From an uncultured Nocardiaceae bacterium (GTDB lineage Bacteria > Actinomycetota > Actinomycetes > Mycobacteriales > Mycobacteriaceae), in the NCBI GenBank assembly GCA_936936565.1, contig CAKZIX010000080.1, positions 1 through 15,586 of the forward strand: a stretch of 15,586 nt of DNA, written 5' to 3'. A model generated the notes under the pieces. It did not search any database. It was not told where the DNA came from and saw only the letters and a program-made list of their open reading frames with translations. The translations under genes and the position numbers were made by a program. Below are positions 7,497 to 13,490 of the stretch, in pieces. Numbering within the stretch: the first letter of the stretch is position 1; each line of letters begins with the position of its first letter.

Positions 7497-7571
7497 GTAC
7501 ACAGGCTAGCGACATCGCGACCGGCTGGTGGCGCCGAGCCTACGGAGCGCCATCGAGCACCCGACGGCGTC

Positions 7572-8261
7572 CTAGTCGCGCAGAATTGCCTCGAAGGCCA
7601 CCCGATCACCGCGGTAGAGCGCACGTACCTTCTCGATCGGCAGCCCGTCCGGGTCCAGCGTGCGGCGGTTGAGCAGCAACATGGGCAGCGCCGTACTGGC
7701 TTCCAGCAGGCCCGCCTCGCGCGGGGTGGCCAGCACCGTCTCCACCCGCTCGGTGGCCGAACCGAAGGCCACGCCGGCGGCTCGGATCGCTTGATACAGC
7801 GAGGTTTCCGGGTCGAACGTGGCGCGCAGATTCGGGAACCGCCCGCTCGGCAGGAACGTGCTCTCCAGCCCGATGCGCTCACCGTCGGCGAGCAGCACGC
7901 GCTCGAGATGCATCACCGGAGCACCGACGGCCACCGCAAGCACCTCCGCCAGCTCGGCGTCGGCCGCGATGTCGGTCCAGGACACCAGGATCCGGCCGGG
8001 CACCCGCCCGAGCGCCAGCGCACCCTCGGTGTAGGAGCGCAACGAAAGCGGTTGGATCAGTTTCGGTTTCGCCACCACCGTGCCGCGGCCACGACGCTCG
8101 ATGCGGCCCGCTACGAGCAGTTCGTGCAGGGCCTGGCGCACCGTCTCGCGGGCCACCTCGAAGCGGGCGGCCAGTTCACGTTCGGACGGGACAGCGTCAC
8201 CCACCGACAGGTTTTCCAGAATTCGATCCAGTTCCTGCCGGACGAGGTACGGCTTGCTCAC
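7572..8261 (-). CDS. GntR-family regulator, HutC/PhnF subfamily
   Basis: A 229-residue regulator with an N-terminal winged helix-turn-helix (about residues 1-65; PSERELAARFEVARETVRQA is the GntR recognition region, ending in a GRGTVV wing) and a C-terminal UTRA ligand-binding domain (about 85-225), as in HutC and PhnF. The GTG start at 8261 overlaps the HD gene stop by 4 bases (GTGA), making it second in an HD-gntR operon. The two GTnTAnAC inverted repeats in the divergent promoter region upstream match the operator class of this subfamily, so it likely represses both arms and itself and is released by a phosphonate or degradation product. Function in phosphonate control is inferred from neighbours and operators; the effector is unknown. 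Confidence 0.9.
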   Translation of the reverse strand: MSKPYLVRQELDRILENLSVGDAVPSERELAARFEVARETVRQALHELLVAGRIERRGRGTVVAKPKLIQPLSLRSYTEGALALGRVPGRILVSWTDIAADAELAEVLAVAVGAPVMHLERVLLADGERIGLESTFLPSGRFPNLRATFDPETSLYQAIRAAGVAFGSATERVETVLATPREAGLLEASTALPMLLLNRRTLDPDGLPIEKVRALYRGDRVAFEAILRD

Positions 8262-8779
8262 CGACCGGCCCGCAGCGCCAGGCGCTGCGCCACCGCGAGC
8301 ACGTCGGCAATCGACACCGCGGGCGCCCCCGGCGTCTTGGCGGCATCGTCGTAGCGGCGCAGCCGCAACGCGTCGGGCCACCATTCGTGATCGGTGAACG
8401 ACGGGTCCACGAAGGCACCGCCCTGGTGCGCCAACGAGACCACCGAAACACCGGAAAGCGTTGCCGCATATGCAGGTTCGGTGGCGACGAGGTATCGCTT
8501 GGCGGCGACGTGGGCGCCGGCGAGCCAGCCCGCTCGCGCACCGAATCGCGGCGTCAGCCATTCCCGCGCGGCCCGGTCGTGCGGATAGTCGGGCGCGAAG
8601 CCCAGCCACGGGCTGTGCCCCAGATCGTGCAGCGCGCTCGCCAGCACCAGCGCGTCGTCGGCACCGTCGTCGACGGCGTGCTTGGCGGACTGCAGACCGT
8701 GGTCGAGCTGGTCGACCGCCTCCCCGCCCCACACCCCGCGCATCGAATCGAGCGGCGTGGTCTCCTCGAGTGTGTCCAC
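8258..8779 (-). CDS. HD-domain mixed-valent di-iron oxygenase, PhnZ-like (phosphonate cleavage)
   Basis: A 173-residue HD-domain protein. Residues His27, His51-Asp52 (ALHDLGHSP), His67, His90 (LAGAHVAAKRYL) and Asp144 or Asp145 (RRYDDAAK) reproduce the order of the six iron ligands of PhnZ, with His27-to-His51 spacing of 24 as in PhnZ (His34, His58). Glu20, seven residues before the first His, matches PhnZ Glu27, but Trp17 sits where PhnZ has Tyr24. PhnZ cleaves the C-P bond of 2-amino-1-hydroxyethylphosphonate to glycine and phosphate; TmpB does the same for the trimethyl analogue. The substrate here is not determined and no PhnY/TmpA partner is in the window. The GTG at 8779 is the only usable start and lies 7 bases after a possible -10, so translation may be leaderless. 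Confidence 0.85.
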   Translation of the reverse strand: MDTLEETTPLDSMRGVWGGEAVDQLDHGLQSAKHAVDDGADDALVLASALHDLGHSPWLGFAPDYPHDRAAREWLTPRFGARAGWLAGAHVAAKRYLVATEPAYAATLSGVSVVSLAHQGGAFVDPSFTDHEWWPDALRLRRYDDAAKTPGAPAVSIADVLAVAQRLALRAGR

Positions 8780-8786
8780 GCGGTCC

Positions 8787-8792
8787 AGACTA
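8787..8792 (-). promoter_or_regulatory. Probable -10 element for HD-gntR operon
   Basis: On the minus strand TAGTCT fits TAnnnT and is followed by 7 bases and then the GTG start of the HD gene, the spacing of a leaderless transcript. No good -35 is seen at 17-18 bp; operator 1 lies just upstream. An alternative -10, TATAGA, lies inside operator 1 (8802-8807). Confidence 0.4.
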
Positions 8793-8796
8793 CCGC

Positions 8797-8812
8797 ATTG
8801 GTCTATACCAAT
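8797..8812. promoter_or_regulatory. GntR/HutC operator 1
   Basis: ATTGGTCTATACCAAT is an inverted repeat with 6-base arms (ATTGGT/ACCAAT) around a TA centre, containing GTCTATAC, the GTnTAnAC core bound by HutC-subfamily regulators. It closely resembles the TGGTATAGACCA operator reported for mycobacterial PhnF. It lies just upstream of the HD-gntR promoter and is 48 bp centre-to-centre from operator 2. Confidence 0.82.
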
Positions 8813-8845
8813 TTGTTAACGATCCGTTCGTTTCGTGGACACTTT

Positions 8846-8859
8846 TTGGTCTAGACCAA
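8846..8859. promoter_or_regulatory. GntR/HutC operator 2
   Basis: TTGGTCTAGACCAA is a perfect 14-base palindrome with GTCTAGAC as its GTnTAnAC core. It covers the -35 region of the rightward promoter (-10 at 8867-8872), so a bound regulator should block the FAD oxidoreductase-hydrolase transcript. Confidence 0.85.
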
Positions 8860-8866
8860 TCTGTGT

Positions 8867-8872
8867 CATAAT
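8867..8872 (+). promoter_or_regulatory. Probable -10 element for the FAD oxidoreductase operon
   Basis: CATAAT is followed by 6 bases and then the ATG at 8879, with no ribosome binding site, which suggests that transcription starts at or beside the A of the ATG (leaderless mRNA). The -35 position falls within operator 2 and is poor (TTTTGG), as is common for regulated promoters. Confidence 0.55.
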
Positions 8873-8878
8873 CCTCGC

Positions 8879-9994
8879 ATGCGACTGGTCATCATCGGCG
8901 GCGGCATCCTCGGCACCATGCACGCCTACACCGCAATCCGGCGCGGGCACGAGGTGGTACACCTCGAGCGCGAGACCGAGGCACGCGGCGCCACCGTGCG
9001 CAACTTCGGCCTGGTGTGGGTATCCGGGCGTGCCGACGGTGAACTGGCGGCCACGCTGCGCTCGCGCGAGCTGTGGGCCGACGTCGGCGCCGCCGTACCC
9101 GGCGTCGGATTCCGGCCCGCCGGATCGATCGCCCTGTTGCGCAACGACGACGAGGTGGGCGTCGCGCAGGACATGACCACGCGGGCCGATGCGCAGGCGC
9201 GCGGCTTCCGGCTGCTGGACCGCGCGGAGGTCATGGCGATCAATCCGGCCGTGCGCGGCAAGTTCGTCGCCGGACTGCACTGCACCCTCGACGCCGCCGT
9301 CGAATCGCGGCAGGCCCTGCCCGCGATCCGCGCCTACCTGGAGTCCTCCGGCCGCTACACCTTTCACGCGGGCACCGAGGCGCGCGCCGTGACCGGCACC
9401 GCGGTGCGCGACGAGCACGGCCGCACCCATGCTGGCGACATCGTCGTCCTCTGCACCGGCGCAACGCATTCCGGACTGCTCCGCGATGTCGCCGGCCCGC
9501 TACCCGTGCGCCGGGTGCGCCTGCAGATGATGCAGACCGCGCCGCTGGACGAGCCGCTGACCACCGCGATCGCCGATGCCGACAGCTTCCGCTACTACCC
9601 CGCCTACGCCGGTTCGGCGCTGGATACTTTGCAGCGCAACCAAACCCAGCACGCTGTTGCGGCCGAGCACAAGATGCAGCTGCTGTGCGTGCAGCGCCTG
9701 CACGGCGGGCTCACCATCGGCGACACCCACGAATACACCGAGCCGTTCGCCTTCGACGTCGACGAGGCGCCCTACGACTATCTGACCGGCGTCGTCGAGG
9801 AGCTTCTCGGCCGCAAGCTCCCCCAGGTGGTGCGCCGCTGGGCCGGGGTGTACAGCCAATGCCTCGATCCCGGTGCGCTGGTGCATCGCAGCACCCCTGC
9901 CGAGGGCGTCTGGGTGGTCACCGGCCCGGGCGGACGCGGCATGACCCTCGGACCCGTGCTCGGCGAACAGACCGCCGACCTGCTCAACCTGTAG
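8879..9994 (+). CDS. FAD-dependent oxidoreductase of the DAO family, phosphonate-associated (TIGR03364-like)
   Basis: A 371-residue D-amino-acid-oxidase-type flavoprotein. It opens directly with the FAD-binding fold LVIIGGGILG (3-12), with Glu30 at the end of the second strand for ribose binding, followed by ARGATVRNFGLVWVSG (35-50), and ends with GPGGRGMTLGPVLGEQTADLL for the second flavin contact. It resembles the oxidoreductases repeatedly found in phosphonate operons (TIGR03364). Relatives beside phosphonatases have been proposed or shown to oxidise aminoethylphosphonate or its N-methyl derivatives to phosphonoacetaldehyde. The next gene, 24 bp downstream, is a phosphonatase-like hydrolase, so the two steps would form a route from amino-phosphonate to phosphate. 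No ribosome binding site; probable leaderless start. The exact substrate is inferred. Confidence 0.88.
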   Translation: MRLVIIGGGILGTMHAYTAIRRGHEVVHLERETEARGATVRNFGLVWVSGRADGELAATLRSRELWADVGAAVPGVGFRPAGSIALLRNDDEVGVAQDMTTRADAQARGFRLLDRAEVMAINPAVRGKFVAGLHCTLDAAVESRQALPAIRAYLESSGRYTFHAGTEARAVTGTAVRDEHGRTHAGDIVVLCTGATHSGLLRDVAGPLPVRRVRLQMMQTAPLDEPLTTAIADADSFRYYPAYAGSALDTLQRNQTQHAVAAEHKMQLLCVQRLHGGLTIGDTHEYTEPFAFDVDEAPYDYLTGVVEELLGRKLPQVVRRWAGVYSQCLDPGALVHRSTPAEGVWVVTGPGGRGMTLGPVLGEQTADLLNL

Positions 9995-10018
9995 ACCCGG
10001 ACCCGAAAGAGATTACCC

Positions 10019-10699
10019 ATGAACGACATTCAGCTTGCGGTGCTCGACATGGCGGGCACCACCGTCGCCGACGGCGGCCTGGTGGTGCAGGCCTTCGACA
10101 CCGCCGCCACCGCCGTCGGGCTGCCCGCGTCGGGCCCCGAACGCGAGCAGGCCCGCACCTACGTGCTCGACACCATGGGCCAATCCAAGATCGTGGTGTT
10201 CCGCGCGCTGTTCGGTAGCGAAGACCGCGCCCAGACCGCCAACCGCGCCTTCGAGGCCGCCTACGACGAGCTGGTCGAACAGGGCAACGCCACGCCCATT
10301 CCAGGTGCGGCGGAAGCGATTACGCGCCTGCGGGCCGCCGGCGTGCGGGTTGCGCTGAGCACCGGGTTCAGCCCCACCACCCAGGGCAAGCTGCTCGCGG
10401 CGCTGGGTTGGGCCGAGCTGGCCGACCTCGTGCTGGCCCCCGGCGACGGCGTGCGCGGACGCCCCTACCCCGACATGGTGCTCACCGCACTGATGCGCCT
10501 GCAGATAGACGGCGTGCGCAACGTCGCCGTACTCGGCGACACCGCCTCCGACGTCGAAACCGGGCTGCGCGCGGGCGCCGCCATCGCCGCGGGCACGCTC
10601 ACCGGGGCCCATTCGCGCGCGCAGCTGGAAGCCGCCGGCGCCACCCACGTCGTCGAGTCGGTAGTGGAGTTCGCCGACCTGGTCCTCGCCGGCCACTGA
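10019..10699 (+). CDS. Phosphonatase-like HAD hydrolase (TIGR03351-like)
   Basis: A 226-residue HAD-superfamily hydrolase close to phosphonoacetaldehyde hydrolase PhnX. Motif I is LDMAGTTV: nucleophile Asp10 followed two residues later by Ala12, where ordinary HAD phosphatases have a second Asp. PhnX has the same Asp-x-Ala. The cap helix holds MGQSK with Lys57, matching the PhnX lysine in MGxxK that forms a Schiff base with the aldehyde substrate. Motif II is LSTG (Ser114), then GRPYPDM (147-153), and motif IV GDTASD (Asp174, Asp178). These point to C-P bond hydrolysis of a phosphonoaldehyde. AAAGAG lies about 7 bases before the ATG. It is second in the operon after the FAD oxidoreductase. 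It belongs to the PhnX-like sister family rather than PhnX itself, so the precise substrate is open. Confidence 0.88.
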   Translation: MNDIQLAVLDMAGTTVADGGLVVQAFDTAATAVGLPASGPEREQARTYVLDTMGQSKIVVFRALFGSEDRAQTANRAFEAAYDELVEQGNATPIPGAAEAITRLRAAGVRVALSTGFSPTTQGKLLAALGWAELADLVLAPGDGVRGRPYPDMVLTALMRLQIDGVRNVAVLGDTASDVETGLRAGAAIAAGTLTGAHSRAQLEAAGATHVVESVVEFADLVLAGH

Positions 10700-10746
10700 C
10701 CGCAGTCCCGCACGAACGTCGCTGCGACTCCCGCGCGCGACGTCAC

Positions 10747-10767
10747 GAGCGAACGGCACATTCGCTC
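10747..10767. terminator. Possible bidirectional terminator hairpin
   Basis: GAGCGAA (10747-10753) and TTCGCTC (10761-10767) form a 7-bp stem with a 7-base loop in the 92-bp gap between two convergent genes. There is no T-run on either strand, so termination is inferred from position only. Confidence 0.35.
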
Positions 10768-10791
10768 CGCTCGACGCAACGAATGGACCAC

Positions 10792-11616
10792 TCACGCCGT
10801 CGTGCGGCTGGCGCGCCGGAAACCGACCACGGCGGGGCCGGCGCAGACCGCGAGAATCGTTGCGCACCAAAGGATCAGCCCCAGCATCGGGGCGAGCACC
10901 GGGCCGCCGAGGGACAGTCCGCGCATGGCGTCGACGGCGTAGGTGAGCGGCTGGTGCTCGACGATGGGTCGGGCCCATCCCGGGTAGGCGGCCAGCGGGA
11001 CGAACCCGCTGGAGAAGAACATCAGCAGCGCGCTGCCGAGGGAAACCGCTTCCACCAGCGCGAGATTCGCGGTGAAGAGGGCAACCGCGGTGACCATCGT
11101 CGCGAACGCGAGCCCGTAGAGCAGGGCCACGACGAGGAACCCGAGCGCGCCCGCAATCCCCTGGGCGAAGCGGAATCCGAGCACGTGCCCGACGACGAGG
11201 ATGGCGGCGGTCGTCACCAGGATGCGGACGAGTTCGGCCAGGATCCGCGAGACCAGGCCGGAGGCGCGATGCACGGGCAGCACCCACAGTCGTGCCAGCA
11301 GCCCGGCGTCGCGCTCCCGGCCGAGGGTGATCGCACCGGCCACCGAGCCCGACATGACGCCGACCAACGCCGTCATCGGGACCGTGCCGTAGAGCGCGCT
11401 GTGTCCGGCGAACGCCGAGATCTGCCGTCCCAGCACCGTGTTCAGCATCGCGAGCAGCAGGGCCGGGAACAGCAGCGCCTGCGTGACGGTCAACGGATCG
11501 CGCGCCCAGCGCAACAGCAGGCGCTGCGTCTGCACCGCGCTGTGCCGGGCCAGCGCGGACAGCGCACCCTCGCGGACCGGGCGGGCCGCGCGTGCCGGGG
11601 CAAGCACCGTAACCAT
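10792..11616 (-). CDS. ABC-2 type exporter permease (DrrC-like)
   Basis: A 274-residue membrane protein with six predicted segments, the ABC-2 permease pattern: a cytosolic N-terminus of about 45 residues, first helix around ALLFPALLLAMLNTVLG, a cytosolic loop GRERDAGLLARLWVLPV that matches the ABC-2 motif contacting the ATPase, a pair of long helices, then a C-terminal helix. It is the second permease of a DrrA-B-C-type exporter; such systems move hydrophobic compounds such as lipids or antibiotics, and the cargo here is unknown. The ATG at 11616 overlaps the upstream permease stop (TGATG), indicating translational coupling. It ends the operon and converges on the phosphonatase-like gene. 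Confidence 0.88.
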   Translation of the reverse strand: MVTVLAPARAARPVREGALSALARHSAVQTQRLLLRWARDPLTVTQALLFPALLLAMLNTVLGRQISAFAGHSALYGTVPMTALVGVMSGSVAGAITLGRERDAGLLARLWVLPVHRASGLVSRILAELVRILVTTAAILVVGHVLGFRFAQGIAGALGFLVVALLYGLAFATMVTAVALFTANLALVEAVSLGSALLMFFSSGFVPLAAYPGWARPIVEHQPLTYAVDAMRGLSLGGPVLAPMLGLILWCATILAVCAGPAVVGFRRASRTTA

Positions 11617-12383
11617 CAGGGCCTCCTGGTATTCAGCGACACCGCCAGCGGCGCACACACGACGATCAGGCCCACCACCCAGCCCACCGCGACCCAGCTC
11701 AGCGGTCCGGCGTTTCCCGAACTGTCTCCGGCTAGCGCGCGCAGGCCGTACACGAAATGCGTCACCGGCTGATTGGCCACGAAAGGCTGTACCCAGCTGG
11801 GGAATTGGTGCACCGGGGCAAATCCGGCTGACAGCATGCCGAGGATCAACTGCGGCAGCATCAGCACCTGGGTGGTGGCCTCCGGGCTCTTCGCATACTG
11901 TCCGAGCACCTCGCCCGCCAGGGACAGCGCCATCCCGATCCCGAACGCGTACACCACAAATCCCGCGGTGGCGGCGCCGCCGCCGACGAACCGGAATCCG
12001 ATGACATGTCCACACACGACGGCGGCAGCCAGTGCTACCGCGCACCGGACCGACGTGGCCGTCATCCGGGCCGCCAGCGGCGCCCACGCGACGATCGGCA
12101 TGGCCGCGAACCGGCGGTTGATCCCGTCGACCTGATCGGTGGCCGCGTGAAATGCCGCGGAGATCGCCGTGAACGCCATCGCCTGCAGCACGATCATCGG
12201 CATCAAAAACTGGGCGTAACTGGACAATCCGTGCCCGTAGAACGACATCACCAGCTCGAGCGGCACGAAGAAGCCGAGGGTGAACACCGCGGGCGCAAGC
12301 ATCGCCGTCACGACGGCCCCGCCGCGCAGCGTCGGCGCGGTGGTGCGAGCGCTGAGCACCCACCACTGGTACAGGGCGTTCAC
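11616..12383 (-). CDS. ABC-2 type exporter permease (DrrB-like)
   Basis: A 255-residue ABC-2 permease with six hydrophobic segments. It begins NALYQWWVLSARTTAP, a typical DrrB-type cytosolic N-terminus, and has the ABC-2 signature region around INRRFAAMPIVAWAPLAAR and a long C-terminal hydrophobic run. The GTG start at 12383 overlaps the TGA of a 22-codon mini-ORF (GTGA), which in turn overlaps the ATPase stop. The open frame continues further upstream, but those residues are arginine/threonine-rich out-of-frame readings of the ATPase tail. It overlaps the next permease by one base (TGATG). It is the partner of the ATPase at 12445-13383. Confidence 0.86.
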   Translation of the reverse strand: MNALYQWWVLSARTTAPTLRGGAVVTAMLAPAVFTLGFFVPLELVMSFYGHGLSSYAQFLMPMIVLQAMAFTAISAAFHAATDQVDGINRRFAAMPIVAWAPLAARMTATSVRCAVALAAAVVCGHVIGFRFVGGGAATAGFVVYAFGIGMALSLAGEVLGQYAKSPEATTQVLMLPQLILGMLSAGFAPVHQFPSWVQPFVANQPVTHFVYGLRALAGDSSGNAGPLSWVAVGWVVGLIVVCAPLAVSLNTRRP

Positions 12384-12448
12384 GCGTCCACCTCGACGGC
12401 TCGGCGTCCGCGTGCGAGTTCGGTTGGTCGCGCGCCGCGTTCGCTCAT
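12380..12448 (-). CDS. 22-codon mini-ORF bridging ATPase and permease
   Basis: A short frame starts at ATG 12448, overlapping the ATPase stop (ATGA), and ends in a TGA that overlaps the GTG of the DrrB-like permease (GTGA). It begins MSERGARPTEL and is rich in charged residues, like the cytosolic tails that precede the first helix in many DrrB proteins. It could be a coupling ORF that carries ribosomes from ATPase to permease, or the true permease N-terminus displaced by a one-base indel. No independent evidence of a stable peptide. Confidence 0.4.
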   Translation of the reverse strand: MSERGARPTELARGRRAVEVDA

Positions 12449-13383
12449 GCCGCGTGCCCTGTAAGCGCCAGGAAGACGTCGTCCAGCGACGGCCTGCGCA
12501 GCGCGATGTCGGCCAACTCGATGCCCGCGGCATCGAGCCGGCGCAGCGCCTCGGCGAGGGTCGCGGCGCCGTGCGGTGCCGGCACCACGACGCGATCGGA
12601 ATCCGCGTCCTGGTGGCCGGCGGGCAGCAGCCCGGCCAGGGCCGCGCGCGTTGCCGCCAGGTCGTGCCCGCGCCGCGGCACCACCTCGCAGAAGCTCGCG
12701 CCGGTGCGCGCCTTCAACTCGTCGGCGCTGCCGTCGGCGATCACCCGGCCGTGATCGATGACCACGATGCGGTCCGAGAGTGCGTCGGCCTCCTCCAGAT
12801 ACTGCGTGGTGAGCAACGTGGTGATGCCCTCGGATTTGAAGCGCGCCACCAGATCCCACACCTGCTGCCGGCTGCGCGGGTCCAGTCCCGTCGTCGGCTC
12901 GTCGAGAAAGACCACCTGCGGTCGCACCACCAGTCCGCACGCGATGTCGACCCGGCGGCGCATGCCGCCGGAGTAGGTACCCACGCGCCGGTCCGCCGCA
13001 TCGGCGAGCCCGAATTCGTCGAGCAGCGCCCGCGCCCGCGCGGCGGCCTCGCGCCGGCGCAGGCCGAGCAGCCGGCCGAACATCACGATGTTCTCGTAGC
13101 CGGTGAGCTTGTCGTCGAGGGCGGCGTATTGGCCGGTCAGCATGATCGAGGCCCGCACCCCCGCCGGGTCGGCCACCACGTCGTGGCCGGCCACCACCGC
13201 GCGCCCGGCGTCCGGGCGCACCAGCGTGGACAGCACGTTCACCGTGGTCGTCTTGCCGGCGCCGTTGGGGCCCAACACGCCGAGCACCTCGCCGCGAGCC
13301 GCTTCGAAGTCGATCCCGCGCAACGCGGGCACGGGGCCGAAGGATTTACACAGGCCGTCGACGATCACAGCAGCGGAAGGCAT
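12445..13383 (-). CDS. ABC exporter ATP-binding protein (DrrA-like, daunorubicin-resistance type)
   Basis: A 312-residue ABC ATPase. Visible: Walker A GPNGAGKTT (38-46), Q-loop TGQYAALD (83-90), signature YSGGMRRR (137-144), Walker B VVFLDEPT (157-164), D-loop GLDP, and the switch region TTQYLEEADALSDRI where Gln replaces the usual His, as is normal in the DrrA family. A C-terminal extension of about 90 residues ends with SLDDVFLALTG, the DrrA/TIGR01188 tail. The start ATG at 13383 lacks a clear ribosome binding site. It is first in the three-gene exporter operon and divergent from the permease at 13491. Substrate unknown. Confidence 0.93.
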   Translation of the reverse strand: MPSAAVIVDGLCKSFGPVPALRGIDFEAARGEVLGVLGPNGAGKTTTVNVLSTLVRPDAGRAVVAGHDVVADPAGVRASIMLTGQYAALDDKLTGYENIVMFGRLLGLRRREAAARARALLDEFGLADAADRRVGTYSGGMRRRVDIACGLVVRPQVVFLDEPTTGLDPRSRQQVWDLVARFKSEGITTLLTTQYLEEADALSDRIVVIDHGRVIADGSADELKARTGASFCEVVPRRGHDLAATRAALAGLLPAGHQDADSDRVVVPAPHGAATLAEALRRLDAAGIELADIALRRPSLDDVFLALTGHAA

Positions 13384-13490
13384 GCCATGAAATCTCGCGT
13401 AGCCGGGACGATTTCGACAGGCCCCCGACGACTGGAGGTGATTTACCCGAGGGTGATTCCATCCACACCCAGGTGGGAATACAGTGAGCT

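Noticed and set aside
6681..8354. 557-codon plus-strand open frame across map and gntR
   Set aside because: It spans two well-supported minus-strand genes and their gap; its protein is low-complexity and without motifs.
8258..8779. HD protein as a nucleotide phosphohydrolase
   Set aside because: The ligand order with the extra N-terminal His27 and Glu20, the small size and the phosphonate neighbours fit PhnZ-type oxygenases better than dGTPase or HDIG phosphodiesterases.
12384..12533. Longer N-terminus for the DrrB-like permease
   Set aside because: Those 50 residues are Arg/Thr-rich out-of-frame readings of the ATPase tail, with no hydrophobic or conserved content.
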